This document shows, in pieces, positions 34,354-43,042 of a DNA stretch of 64,000 nt. The notes beneath the pieces were generated by a model. That model was given only the letters and a program-made list of their open reading frames with translations. It was not told where the DNA came from and did not search any database. Both the position numbers and the translations under genes were made by a program. Position 1 is the stretch's first letter, and every line of letters begins with the position of its first letter. This DNA is from Arcobacter nitrofigilis DSM 7299 (lineage in GTDB: Bacteria > Campylobacterota > Campylobacteria > Campylobacterales > Arcobacteraceae). The DNA lies in the NCBI RefSeq assembly GCF_000092245.1, contig NC_014166.1, forward strand, positions 2,666,001-2,730,000. The letters are read 5' to 3'.

Positions 34354-36460
34354 AGCTATGAGTAATAAATTTATTAAAGTACATCAAACCTCTTCAAGGC
34401 TTAGATATAAATATTTTTTACTAAAAGAAAAATTTATAGATGAAGGTATCTTAAAAAAATACCTTGAAAAAATCAAGCATGTTGAAAGTGTACGAATAAA
34501 TAAAAAAGCCTATTCAATTATATTTGAGATAAATAAAGACATTACAAGTGAAATTGAGTCTATTTTAAGTAAATTAACACTTGATGAACTCTTAAGTAAT
34601 TGTCAAAATGAAGCCGTTTGTGTATCTTGCATAAGTGATGAAGAACCATCAATAAAAGGTATGGTAAGAGCTTCTAGTGCACTAATTTCTGAAAGATTTG
34701 TTAGCAATAATTTATTAAAAGCTAGCATTACTACAAGTGCATCTATCCCTCTTCTAATTGATGGTTCAAAAGAACTTTTAGAGGAAGGTCTTACTTCAAA
34801 GGTTTTAGAAAGTGCAGCTGTTGCCATCTCAATTTATAGAAAAGATTATCTTGCTGCAAATTCTACAAATATGATGCTTGAACTTGGTGAATATATAGAA
34901 GAGACTACTGTTCATAAAAGTGATGATTTATTAAAAGAGTTAGCCAAACCAAATGTAGAAGAAGCTTGGGTTGAAAAAGTAGTTGATGGAAAGATAACTG
35001 AGGTTTTAATCAAAAGTAATGAAGTACAAGTTGGAGATATAGTGGTTGTTGGTATTGGAAATACAATACCAGTTGATGGACATATTCTTGAAGGAACAGG
35101 TAGTGTAAACCAAGTATCTATGACAGGAGAAGCTGAACCAGTTGTAAGATATAGAGGTGATAGAGTTATCTCTGGAACTATTGTAGAAGAAGGAAGATTT
35201 AGAATCTGGGCTGAACATGTAGGTTCAGATACAGCAACTCAAAGAATCAAACATTACATAGAAAATTCACTAAATGAAAAATCATCAGTTCAATTAAAAG
35301 CAAATAAATTAGCAAATAAATTAGTTCCTGTAACACTTGGACTTGCTGGTGTTTCATATATATTTGCAAGGGATTTTGAAAGGGTTGCTTCTATTTTGCA
35401 AGCAGATTACTCTTGTGCTTTAAAACTAGCAACTCCAGTTGCTTTTAAATCAACTATTTCAAAAGCTGGACATAATGGTATTATGATAAAAGGTGCAAAA
35501 TCTATTGAAGCACTTAGCAATGCAGATACCTTTGTATTTGATAAAACTGGTACTTTAACTTGTGGGGAGCTTGAAGTAATCTCAGTAGAATCTTATAGTG
35601 ATGATTGGACAGAAGAGGAAGTATTAAATCTAACTGCTTCAACGGAAGAGCACTATTTCCATCCAGTTGCTGAAGCTGTTGTAAAAGCAGCAAAAGAGAG
35701 AGGTTTTGTACATATGCACCATGAAGAAGTAGAGTTCATAGTTGCACATGGAGTTAAAACAGAAGTAAAAGGAAAATCTGTAGTAATAGGAAGTAGACAT
35801 TTTGTTGAAGATGATGAAAAAATAGACTTCTCTGAACATAAAGATAAAATCAATAATTCACTAAAAAATGGTAAAACTCTACTTTATATTGGTTATGATG
35901 AAAAGCTTTTAGGAACTATTGGACTCTCTGATGAATTAAGGGAAAATACAAAAGAATCTATTAGTAAACTAAGAAAACTAGGTGTCAAAAATATCATAAT
36001 GTTAACAGGTGATACGAAAGAAAAAGCAAAACTTATTGCCGATGAAATTGGTATTGATGAAATACGAGCAGAATTACTCCCACAAGACAAAGCAAAAATA
36101 GTAAAAGAGCTTATGAGTGAAGGGAAAAAAGTTGCATTTATTGGAGATGGAATAAATGATGCACCTGCATTAATATCTGCCCATGTTGGAATATCTATGA
36201 GCAGAGGTGCCGATATTGCAAAAGCAACTGCTGATATTAGTCTTTTAAAGGATGATATCGCCTGCGTTGTTGAAGCAAAAGAGTATGCTAATAAAACGAT
36301 GAATTTGATTAATAACAATTTCAATGCAACAGTTGGAATCAACTCTTGCATACTTGCAGGTGCTACATTTGGCTTATTTTCTCCAATTGTAACAGCTGTT
36401 TTACATAATGGGACAACCATTGGATTATTGCTTAATTCAATAAGGGGTGTCAAGCAGTAG
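34346..36460 (+). CDS. fezB: P1B-type ATPase with SCA motif (P1B-6; ferrosome FezB-like)
   Basis: This 704-aa heavy-metal P-type ATPase has an HMA_2-like N-terminal domain (VHQTSSRLRYKYF). The actuator motif MTGEAEPV lies near residue 258, the phosphorylation site DKTGTLT at D399, the P1B-typical His-Pro of the nucleotide domain at H439 (YFHPVAE) and the hinge GDGINDAPAL near 600. The ion-binding membrane motif is Y-S-C-A-L (S356, C357, A358) instead of CPC, SPC or TPC. As I recall the families, SCA marks the P1B-6 group that includes ferrosome FezB. Copper transport is therefore unlikely. It is co-translated with the small membrane proteins. Iron specificity is inferred. Confidence 0.8.
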   Translation: MNKAMSNKFIKVHQTSSRLRYKYFLLKEKFIDEGILKKYLEKIKHVESVRINKKAYSIIFEINKDITSEIESILSKLTLDELLSNCQNEAVCVSCISDEEPSIKGMVRASSALISERFVSNNLLKASITTSASIPLLIDGSKELLEEGLTSKVLESAAVAISIYRKDYLAANSTNMMLELGEYIEETTVHKSDDLLKELAKPNVEEAWVEKVVDGKITEVLIKSNEVQVGDIVVVGIGNTIPVDGHILEGTGSVNQVSMTGEAEPVVRYRGDRVISGTIVEEGRFRIWAEHVGSDTATQRIKHYIENSLNEKSSVQLKANKLANKLVPVTLGLAGVSYIFARDFERVASILQADYSCALKLATPVAFKSTISKAGHNGIMIKGAKSIEALSNADTFVFDKTGTLTCGELEVISVESYSDDWTEEEVLNLTASTEEHYFHPVAEAVVKAAKERGFVHMHHEEVEFIVAHGVKTEVKGKSVVIGSRHFVEDDEKIDFSEHKDKINNSLKNGKTLLYIGYDEKLLGTIGLSDELRENTKESISKLRKLGVKNIIMLTGDTKEKAKLIADEIGIDEIRAELLPQDKAKIVKELMSEGKKVAFIGDGINDAPALISAHVGISMSRGADIAKATADISLLKDDIACVVEAKEYANKTMNLINNNFNATVGINSCILAGATFGLFSPIVTAVLHNGTTIGLLLNSIRGVKQ

Positions 36461-36508
36461 TAATTGATAATAGTTATTAGTTTTATTTAAGTTTCTTTAG
36501 ATAAAATA

Positions 36509-36525
36509 TTGATAATTATTATCAA
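36509..36525. promoter_or_regulatory. Fur-box-like perfect palindrome
   Basis: TTGATAATTATTATCAA: 7-bp perfect arms with a 3-base centre, 11 bases before the small ORF at 36536. A weaker related palindrome is at 36468-36479. It suggests a separate iron-responsive promoter for the last two genes of the cluster. Confidence 0.65.
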
Positions 36526-36535
36526 AAGGATAAAT

Positions 36536-36655
36536 ATGCCATTTTTATTACCACTTGCCACAACTTTAACAGCAATTTTAACAGTGAAAACTATAAATAA
36601 AACTGCAAAAGTTCTAGATAAAAGGAAAAAAAGAAATGAAAGAAATGCCAATTGA
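36536..36655 (+). CDS. 39-aa membrane peptide of the metal locus
   Basis: ATG preceded by AAAAGGA, then one hydrophobic segment (FLLPLATTLTAILTV) and a very basic tail (DKRKKRNERN). The start MPFLLP recalls MPLPFLIG at the start of the YtxH-like protein. It overlaps the next ORF by 20 bp. Too short to assign. Confidence 0.5.
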   Translation: MPFLLPLATTLTAILTVKTINKTAKVLDKRKKRNERNAN

Positions 36656-36872
36656 TTTAGAGATTCAAAAAGAAGCTGCAAAAATTGGAATGACAGCAAC
36701 ACTTGGAGCTACGGTTGTAACTTCAATGTTTATGAAAAATAAAACTGCTAAAAGAGTGCATGTAATAGCTGGCGTTGCTTTTTGTGGATTTGCATTATGG
36801 CATCACATGTTGTACCAACCAAAAAATAAAAGTAAAAAATCTAATACCTTACAAGAAAGCGAAGGGTATTAA
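36636..36872 (+). CDS. Small membrane protein at the end of the metal locus
   Basis: The 78-aa protein has two short hydrophobic stretches (TATLGATVVTSMFM and VIAGVAFCGFALWHHMLY) and a lysine-rich tail. The WHHMLY end of the second helix could bind haem or metal, which is speculative. It overlaps the upstream 39-aa ORF and ends at a palindrome shared with the converging ORF at 36869-36994. Confidence 0.55.
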   Translation: MKEMPIDLEIQKEAAKIGMTATLGATVVTSMFMKNKTAKRVHVIAGVAFCGFALWHHMLYQPKNKSKKSNTLQESEGY

Positions 36873-36893
36873 TACCCTATTGCTTTTTTTAAC
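36862..36893. terminator. Bidirectional hairpin between converging genes
   Basis: AGGGTATTAATACCCT is a perfect 16-bp palindrome (36864-36879), followed on the + strand by TTGCTTTTTTT. It covers the stop codons of the genes converging from both sides. Confidence 0.6.
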
Positions 36894-36994
36894 TCTTTGT
36901 TTTTAACAATTTTTTTGTTTGTTAAACCAACCTCTTCTTTTAAAATCTGTATTTTTGCCAATAACTTTTCTATATTTACTTCTTTGTTATTCAT
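36869..36994 (-). CDS. 41-aa charged helical protein
   Basis: A 41-codon ORF encodes MNNKEVNIEKLLAKIQILKE and onwards to KAIGY. It is highly charged and probably a single long helix or short coiled coil. AGGAG is placed five bases before ATG. It lies 8 bp beyond the flavodoxin stop on the same strand, so it may be the last gene of that operon. Function unknown. Confidence 0.5.
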   Translation of the reverse strand: MNNKEVNIEKLLAKIQILKEEVGLTNKKIVKNKELKKAIGY

Positions 36995-37002
36995 TTTAAC
37001 TC

Positions 37003-37503
37003 CTAATTAAAATCATTTTTTATGTAAGAGATCCATTTTGAAACTCTTTGCTCGGTCAAATCATCTTGAGTATCTTCGTCTAAAGCTAAACCTACAAATT
37101 TATTATCGATAAAAGCTTTTGAGTCATCAAAATCATATGAATCATCTCTCTCCCATTCCCCTACTACATTTGCACCCAAACTTTTTATTTCTTCGTAAAC
37201 AATTCCCATAGCATCTAGATAAGTATCTGGATAGCCATCTTGATCTCCCAAGCCAAATAAGGCTACTTTTTTTGATGAAAAATCTACTTTTTTCAACTGC
37301 TCAAAATTGTCATCCCAATCATCTTGTAAATCACCATCTCCCCAAGTAGAGATTCCAAATATTACATTTTCATATTCGTTCATTTTTTCTAAACTTACAT
37401 CTGCAATATCATGTATTTCATCTATTGATAACTCTTTTGCTATTTGTTCTGCTATATTTGAAGTATTTCCAGTACTACTTGCATAAAATATTGCTGTTTT
37501 CAT
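37003..37503 (-). CDS. fldA: Flavodoxin (long-chain)
   Basis: Flavodoxin is a soluble FMN electron carrier that can replace ferredoxin when iron is scarce, or serve oxidoreductases such as pyruvate or 2-oxoglutarate oxidoreductase. The phosphate-binding loop SSTGNTSNIAEQIA begins at residue 9, the isoalloxazine-contact region FGISTWGDGDLQDDW follows near 50, and GLGDQDGYPD near 88. The 166-aa length indicates the long-chain type, and the protein is strongly acidic. It overlaps the upstream 147-aa gene by 29 bp. Fur-box-like palindromes upstream of that gene suggest iron control. Confidence 0.93.
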   Translation of the reverse strand: MKTAIFYASSTGNTSNIAEQIAKELSIDEIHDIADVSLEKMNEYENVIFGISTWGDGDLQDDWDDNFEQLKKVDFSSKKVALFGLGDQDGYPDTYLDAMGIVYEEIKSLGANVVGEWERDDSYDFDDSKAFIDNKFVGLALDEDTQDDLTEQRVSKWISYIKNDFN

Positions 37504-37918
37504 TACAACCCCTTTTTTTTATAATGTCATTTAACGAATAAGGTATCAATTTAACCATATATTCATCACCAGATTCTTCAAGCAATGGAATTTTTACTTG
37601 AATATGTTTATTGAAGTTTCTATTTTTTGGATAAACAAAATATACGTATTTATATTCACTATTTAATACTATGTTGCATGCCATTTTTACTTCATCTTTT
37701 ATTGATAAGCTTTTTTTATCCATATTTGTACATAAAGGAATAACTCTAATAGATGGGTGATTTGATAAAACAATATCGATGCAACCTTCATATTTTTCAA
37801 CAAATCTATTTTTTGTATTTCTTGCTATTTTTTTATACACATAATTAAAAAAGTTTTCATTTGTGTTTTTATTATCATGTATTGAATTAATTAAATTAGT
37901 ACATTCATTAAAACTCAT
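37475..37918 (-). CDS. Conserved-looking hypothetical protein upstream of flavodoxin
   Basis: I do not recognise this 147-aa soluble protein. It has a central region with EKYEGCIDIVLSNHPSIRVI, then YKYVYFVYPKNRNFNKHIQ and a conserved-looking acidic/basic C-terminus. No membrane segment or classic catalytic motif is evident. The gene overlaps flavodoxin by 29 bp, which implies tight co-expression, and its start follows AAGGAT. In Campylobacter jejuni, hypothetical genes also accompany fldA, so this may be an equivalent partner; homology was not tested. Confidence 0.65.
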   Translation of the reverse strand: MSFNECTNLINSIHDNKNTNENFFNYVYKKIARNTKNRFVEKYEGCIDIVLSNHPSIRVIPLCTNMDKKSLSIKDEVKMACNIVLNSEYKYVYFVYPKNRNFNKHIQVKIPLLEESGDEYMVKLIPYSLNDIIKKRGCNENSNILCK

Positions 37919-37933
37919 ATTCTATCCTTTATA

Positions 37934-37950
37934 TTGATAATCAATATCAA
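37934..37950. promoter_or_regulatory. Fur-box-like palindrome for the flavodoxin operon
   Basis: TTGATAATCAATATCAA: 6-bp arms with a 5-base centre, 16 bases before the first gene of the flavodoxin operon. Confidence 0.6.
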
Positions 37951-37987
37951 GTATTATAAATAAATAGAACTTAATATTTTCTTATTA

Positions 37988-38002
37988 TGATAATAATTAT
38001 CA
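37988..38002. promoter_or_regulatory. Fur-box-like palindrome between flavodoxin operon and sucC
   Basis: TGATAATAATTATCA: perfect 7-1-7 palindrome matching the 7-1-7 model of a Fur box. It lies 70 bases upstream of 37918 and 123 bases before sucC, so it could serve either promoter. Confidence 0.6.
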
Positions 38003-38068
38003 AAATATATTTGTTTTATGCTTCCTTTCTTTCTAAACTAATTAAGCAAATTTCTATATCAATTTAGA

Positions 38069-38074
38069 TATAAA
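38069..38074 (+). promoter_or_regulatory. Possible -10 box of sucCD
   Basis: TATAAA followed by TG lies 50 bases before sucC. The ribosome-binding site CGGAG is seen before the ATG. Confidence 0.35.
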
Positions 38075-38124
38075 TGTGCAATTAAAACTAATAAACATTA
38101 CTATGATTAAAATTCGGAGAAATA

Positions 38125-39297
38125 ATGAATTTACATGAGTATCAAGCAAAAAACTTATATAGAAAATACGACATTCCTACTACAAAAGGGAAACTTTTAA
38201 CTCACCCCTCTCAACTAGATGATATATTAAGAAGCGTTGGAAAAAACAAGTGGGTAATTAAAGCTCAAGTTCATGCAGGTGGAAGAGGAAAAGCTGGTGG
38301 AGTTGTTTTGGTTAATTCCAAAAAAGAAGCAAATGAAGAAGTAAGAAGATTATTAGGAAGTAATTTAGTTACTCACCAAACAAATGCCCAAGGACAAGCT
38401 GTAAATTCTATTTACATAGAAGAGCCTTGTGAGATAAAAGATGAAATATACTTAGCCTTTATTGTTGATAGAACAAGTCAAAGAATTATGATAATTACTT
38501 CTAGTGAAGGTGGTATGGATATTGAAGAAGTAGCAGAGCGATTTCCTGAAAAGATTCTAAGAAATCCAATAAACCCTATTGTTGGAATAATGCCAGCTCA
38601 ATGTAGACAAATCTGTGAAGACCTAGGTTTTGACAAAGATTTAAGTGTTCAAATGATAGATTTGATGAAAAATATTTATAAAATGTTTGTACAAAAAGAT
38701 TTATCTCTAGTAGAAATAAATCCTTTAGTTGTAACAAAAGATAATAAACTTATTTGTTTAGATGGAAAAGTTGTAGTTGATAATTCAGCCCTTTATAGAC
38801 AACCCAAAATGAATGAGATAAGAGATGATTCACAAGAAGATGAAAGAGAACTAAAAGCTGAAAAACTAGATTTAAATTATGTAAGTTTAGATGGAAATAT
38901 TGCTTGTATGGTAAATGGTGCTGGTTTGGCAATGGCAACTATGGACTTAATCAAAACCCATGGTGGAGAACCTGCAAACTTCCTTGATGTTGGTGGAAGT
39001 GTAAATGAAAAAAGAGTTATAGAAGCCTTTGAAATTATTCTTTCTGATACAAAAGTAAATGGTATCTTAGTAAATATTTTTGGTGGAATTGTAAGATGTG
39101 ATATTATCGCGGCTGGTATTATTGGAGCGGCTGAAAAGATGAATATAAATATTCCTATTGTAGTAAGACTTGAAGGTACAAATGCAAAAGAAGGACTTGA
39201 ATTGATAAAAAATTCAAATGTAACAGTTTATGAAGAGGCTGATTTAGATAAAGCTGCATTAAAAATCATTGAACTATCAAATAAAGGAGCTAAATAA
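38125..39297 (+). CDS. sucC: Succinyl-CoA synthetase beta subunit
   Basis: SucC forms, with SucD, the ligase that converts succinyl-CoA to succinate with nucleotide phosphorylation. It opens with the family [15 protein letters not shown] and has the ATP-grasp features [15 protein letters not shown] and [21 protein letters not shown]. The C-terminal domain contains [14 protein letters not shown] and [13 protein letters not shown]. Length (390 aa) is normal. It overlaps sucD by one base. In this cell it connects to the fumarate reductase and citrate synthase of the same window. Confidence 0.96.
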   Translation: MNLHEYQAKNLYRKYDIPTTKGKLLTHPSQLDDILRSVGKNKWVIKAQVHAGGRGKAGGVVLVNSKKEANEEVRRLLGSNLVTHQTNAQGQAVNSIYIEEPCEIKDEIYLAFIVDRTSQRIMIITSSEGGMDIEEVAERFPEKILRNPINPIVGIMPAQCRQICEDLGFDKDLSVQMIDLMKNIYKMFVQKDLSLVEINPLVVTKDNKLICLDGKVVVDNSALYRQPKMNEIRDDSQEDERELKAEKLDLNYVSLDGNIACMVNGAGLAMATMDLIKTHGGEPANFLDVGGSVNEKRVIEAFEIILSDTKVNGILVNIFGGIVRCDIIAAGIIGAAEKMNINIPIVVRLEGTNAKEGLELIKNSNVTVYEEADLDKAALKIIELSNKGAK

Positions 39298-40169
39298 TGG
39301 CTATTTTAATTGATAAAAATACAAAAGTATTAGTTCAAGGTTTAACAGGTTCACAAGCAAGTTTCCATACTCAAAGAGCTATTGCCTATGGTACAAATGT
39401 AGTTTCAGGGGTAGTTCCAGGGAAACGTGGTCAAAGACATCTTGATCTTCCTGTTTATAACACAGTTGAGTGTGCTAAAAGATTAACAGGAGCAAATGCT
39501 TCAATTATCTATGTTCCAGCTCCATTTTGTAAAGATGCAATTATAGAAGCTAGTGAAAATGGCATAGAGACAATTGTTTGTATAACAGAGGGAATACCTA
39601 CAATTGACATGTTAGATATAAAAGCAGTTGTTGATTTAAATGGTTCAAGACTAATAGGTCCAAATTGTCCGGGAATAATAACTCCCAATCAATGTAAAAT
39701 GGGAATTATGCCTGAGAGCATTCATATGGCTGGAAGTGTTGGTATTGTATCTCGTTCAGGAACACTTACTTATGAAGCAGTAAATCAATCAACTCTAGCA
39801 GGATTTGGTCAAAGTACTTGTGTAGGTATTGGAGGAGATCCAGTTCCAGGAAGTGATTTTATAGATATATTAAAAATGTTTGAAGAAGACCCTGATACTA
39901 AAGCAATCGTAATGATTGGTGAAATTGGTGGAGCAAAAGAAGAAGCTGCTGCTGAATATATCAAATACAATATCACAAAACCAGTTGTTTCTTATATCGC
40001 AGGAGTAACTGCTCCTAAGGGTAAAAGAATGGGTCATGCAGGTGCAATTATAGATGGTGGCAAAGGAACAGCTGAAGAAAAATACTTAGCCCTAGAGAGA
40101 GCAGGAGTAACAACAGTTAGAACAATTACTGCCATTGGTGCAGCGTTAAAAGAAGTTCATCCTAAATAA
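39297..40169 (+). CDS. sucD: Succinyl-CoA synthetase alpha subunit
   Basis: SucD binds CoA and carries the phosphohistidine. The CoA-binding N-terminus reads [19 protein letters not shown], and the phosphorylated histidine is H247 in [19 protein letters not shown]. Length (290 aa) is normal. It is followed after 13 bp by a PhyH-family gene on the same strand. Confidence 0.96.
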   Translation: MAILIDKNTKVLVQGLTGSQASFHTQRAIAYGTNVVSGVVPGKRGQRHLDLPVYNTVECAKRLTGANASIIYVPAPFCKDAIIEASENGIETIVCITEGIPTIDMLDIKAVVDLNGSRLIGPNCPGIITPNQCKMGIMPESIHMAGSVGIVSRSGTLTYEAVNQSTLAGFGQSTCVGIGGDPVPGSDFIDILKMFEEDPDTKAIVMIGEIGGAKEEAAAEYIKYNITKPVVSYIAGVTAPKGKRMGHAGAIIDGGKGTAEEKYLALERAGVTTVRTITAIGAALKEVHPK

Positions 40170-40182
40170 TAGTGAGTAGTAA

Positions 40183-40917
40183 ATGAAATTAGCACAAGAA
40201 CAAATAGAACAATTCGACAAAGATGGTTTTTTACTTATCAAGGATTTTGCACCACATGAATTGTGTGAAAAAATCTTAGAAAAAGCAACTTATCATTTAG
40301 AAAATAAGATTAAACCAATAGAGACAGAATCTGAGTATTTAGAAGCTAATGATGAAACAAATACAGTAAGACGTCTAAGACAAGTTTATCAAAGGGAAGA
40401 TATTTTTAAAGAGTGGATGACATATGAAGAAACACTACCAATGCTTCAACAACTATTTGGAGAAGAGGTAGTTTTAACCTTAGCTCATCATAACTCTATT
40501 ATGACAAAGATGCCAAAGGATTCATCAAGAACATCTTGGCACCAAGATAGAAGATATTGGCATTTTGAAAACAATGATTTAATTTCTATTTGGCTAAGTC
40601 TTGATGATGAATTTATAGAAAATGGTCTTTTAGAATTTGTTCCAGGAAGTCATAAACTAAATCTTGAAAAAGATCAATTTGATGAAAAATCAAACTTTCT
40701 AGATGAACACCCTAAAAATATAGAGATAATCAAAAATAGAGTTCATACAAACCTAAAAAGAGGAGATATAGTTCTGTTTCACTGTAAAACTCTGCACCAT
40801 GCAGGAAAAAACATAACAGACAGACCAAAAATCTCTTTTGTTTATACAACAAGAGCTATTAGCAACAAACCTTTAAAAAACACAAGAAGTGATGTAGAAG
40901 AGGTATTGCTTGGATAA
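40183..40917 (+). CDS. Phytanoyl-CoA dioxygenase (PhyH) family protein
   Basis: A 244-aa non-haem Fe(II)/2-oxoglutarate-dependent oxygenase of the PhyH family. The facial triad appears as H-x-D in SWHQDRRYWHF and a distal His in LFHCKTLHHAGKN. The 2-oxoglutarate arginine is likely in TDRPKISFVY. Substrate unknown. It starts 13 bp after sucD and overlaps the following tex gene, so it belongs to the sucCD transcript; succinate is a product of this enzyme class, which may be coincidental. Confidence 0.8.
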   Translation: MKLAQEQIEQFDKDGFLLIKDFAPHELCEKILEKATYHLENKIKPIETESEYLEANDETNTVRRLRQVYQREDIFKEWMTYEETLPMLQQLFGEEVVLTLAHHNSIMTKMPKDSSRTSWHQDRRYWHFENNDLISIWLSLDDEFIENGLLEFVPGSHKLNLEKDQFDEKSNFLDEHPKNIEIIKNRVHTNLKRGDIVLFHCKTLHHAGKNITDRPKISFVYTTRAISNKPLKNTRSDVEEVLLG

Positions 40918-43018
40918 CTTAATAACACTTTTAGAAGAGAAAACTTCTTTTTCTAAAAGTGTTATTCGAAATATTTTGCAACTTCTTGATGATGGTTGTA
41001 CTATTCCTTTTATTGCAAGATATAGAAAAGAACAAACTTCAAATGCAAGTGATGAAGAACTAAGAGTTTTTGAAGAGATTTATAACTACTCTTTAAAACT
41101 TTTAAAAAGAAAAGAAGAAATTCTAAATCTTCTACAAGAAAAAAACTTCTTAGATGATAAAATCAAAACAAATATAAATAGTGCCACAACCCTTCAGGCT
41201 CTAGAAGACATATACACACCCTTTAAAGACAAGAAATCATCTAGGACTACAATTGCTATAGAAAATGGATTAGAGCCTTTAGCAAACTTTATACAATCTT
41301 TAAAATACTCTAAAAAAGAGTGTGAAGAGAAGGCAAAATCTTTTTTAAATAAAGAAGTTACAAGTGTAGATATTGCACTAAAAGGTGCAAGTGATATTAT
41401 CGCCCAAAGATATGCAGATGATTTTAAATCAAAAGAAATAGTTAGAAACAATATTTTAAATCATGGGACACTTCAAACAAAACCCACAAAAACATTCAAT
41501 GAAAATGGGCTTTACAAAAACCTAGCAAATATAAATGAAAAAATAAAATATATAAAATCATATAGATTTTTAGCCATAAATAGAGCAACAAATGAAAAAG
41601 AGCTAACTTTTAAAATAGAAGTTGATGAAGATTTTATTTGTGAAAATATAAAAAAATATAAAATCCCAACTTGGGCAAATAGTTCAAGTGAACTTGTATA
41701 TGAAGCCTACAAAGATGGACTTAAAAGATTATTACTTCCTAGTTTAAAAAGAGAAGCTATAACAATCTTGAAAGAAAAAGCTTCATATGAAGCAATAAAC
41801 CTTTTTGGTAAAAACTTAAAAGAGTTACTTCTAACTCCTCCTTTAGTTAATCAAACTATTTTAGGAATAGACCCTGGCTTTAGAACTGGTTGTAAAGTAG
41901 CAGTTATAAGTGATGATGGACTATTTTTAGATAGTGCAGTTATTTATCCAACAAAACCAAAAGAGGATTTCGCTAACTCAGCTAAAACTCTGTTGGCTTT
42001 GATAAAAAAACATAAGGTAAACTCAATAGCCATAGGAAATGGAACAGCTTCAAATGAAACAGCCTCTTTTGTATCAAACTTTATAAAAGAGAACTCTTTA
42101 GATGTAAAATTTGCAGTTGTAAGTGAAATAGGAGCAAGTGTTTATTCTGCTTCAAAAATAGCCAATGAAGAGTACCCTCAACTTGATGTTACAATTAGAG
42201 GTGCTATTTCAATAGCAAGTAGACTTCGAGACCCAATGGCGGCTTTAGTTAAAATAGATCCAAAATCACTTGGTATCGGACAATATCAACACGATGTAAA
42301 TCAAAAAGATTTGGCTTCAAAATTAGAAAATGTAACAATAGACTTAGTAAATAAAGTAGGAGTTGACATAAACTCCGCTTCATATAAGCTTCTATCTTTT
42401 GTATCAGGATTTAGTGAGACTATGGCAAAAAACATTATAGCTCACAGAGAAAAAATCAAAAAATTTAAATCAAAAAAAGAACTACTTGATGTAAAAGGAA
42501 TAGGCTCAAAAGCTTATGAACAAGGGGTTGGATTCTTACGAATAAAAGATGGAAGTTCTATTTTAGATAACACAGCAATTCATCCAGAAAATTATGCTTT
42601 AGTAAATACCTTACAAAAAAAATACAAAATAGAAGATATAAAAGCAAATGATATTGAAAATATAGCTAAAGAGCTAAACACTTCAAAGCTTCTTTTAGAA
42701 GATATTATAAATGAGTTACAAAAACCAGGCTTTGATGTAAGAAGTGAATTTGATGAGATAGAGTTTTCAGATGATATCAAAACAATAGAAGACCTAAAAG
42801 AAGGCTTTTTTGTCTCTGGAATTGTGCGAAACATTACAGACTTTGGAGCTTTTGTAGATATAGGTCTAAAAAATGATGGCATGATACACATCTCACAAAT
42901 GAGCGAAAAAAGAGTCTCTCACCCAAGCGAAATACTTAGTATAAACCAACAACTAAAAAAGATAAAAGTAATATCTATAGATTTAGAAAAAAATAAAGTT
43001 GGGCTTAGTTTAAAATAA
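40910..43018 (+). CDS. tex: Tex family RNA-binding transcription accessory protein
   Basis: Tex proteins are nucleic-acid-binding factors with a helical N-terminal region, a YqgF/RNase H-like fold, helix-hairpin-helix motifs and a C-terminal S1 domain. Visible here: CTIPFIARYRKEQTSNASDE near the N-terminus, TILGIDPGFRTGCKVAVI (YqgF-like), REKIKKFKSKKELLDVKGIG (HhH) and GIVRNITDFGAFVDIGLKND (S1). The 702-aa length is normal to slightly short. The start is TTG with AGAAGAGG upstream, overlapping the PhyH gene by 8 bp. Confidence 0.93.
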   Translation: MDNLITLLEEKTSFSKSVIRNILQLLDDGCTIPFIARYRKEQTSNASDEELRVFEEIYNYSLKLLKRKEEILNLLQEKNFLDDKIKTNINSATTLQALEDIYTPFKDKKSSRTTIAIENGLEPLANFIQSLKYSKKECEEKAKSFLNKEVTSVDIALKGASDIIAQRYADDFKSKEIVRNNILNHGTLQTKPTKTFNENGLYKNLANINEKIKYIKSYRFLAINRATNEKELTFKIEVDEDFICENIKKYKIPTWANSSSELVYEAYKDGLKRLLLPSLKREAITILKEKASYEAINLFGKNLKELLLTPPLVNQTILGIDPGFRTGCKVAVISDDGLFLDSAVIYPTKPKEDFANSAKTLLALIKKHKVNSIAIGNGTASNETASFVSNFIKENSLDVKFAVVSEIGASVYSASKIANEEYPQLDVTIRGAISIASRLRDPMAALVKIDPKSLGIGQYQHDVNQKDLASKLENVTIDLVNKVGVDINSASYKLLSFVSGFSETMAKNIIAHREKIKKFKSKKELLDVKGIGSKAYEQGVGFLRIKDGSSILDNTAIHPENYALVNTLQKKYKIEDIKANDIENIAKELNTSKLLLEDIINELQKPGFDVRSEFDEIEFSDDIKTIEDLKEGFFVSGIVRNITDFGAFVDIGLKNDGMIHISQMSEKRVSHPSEILSINQQLKKIKVISIDLEKNKVGLSLK

Positions 43019-43042
43019 CTACTAAAGAAAGGTGAGCATTTT

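Noticed and set aside
35893-36453. 186-aa minus-strand ORF inside the ATPase gene
   Set aside because: It is a shadow of a highly conserved P-type ATPase frame and has no start signals.
34346-36460. Copper- or zinc-exporting P1B ATPase
   Set aside because: The CPC motif of Cu and Zn pumps is absent; the position reads SCA. The N-terminal domain has no CxxC, and the neighbours are iron-related.
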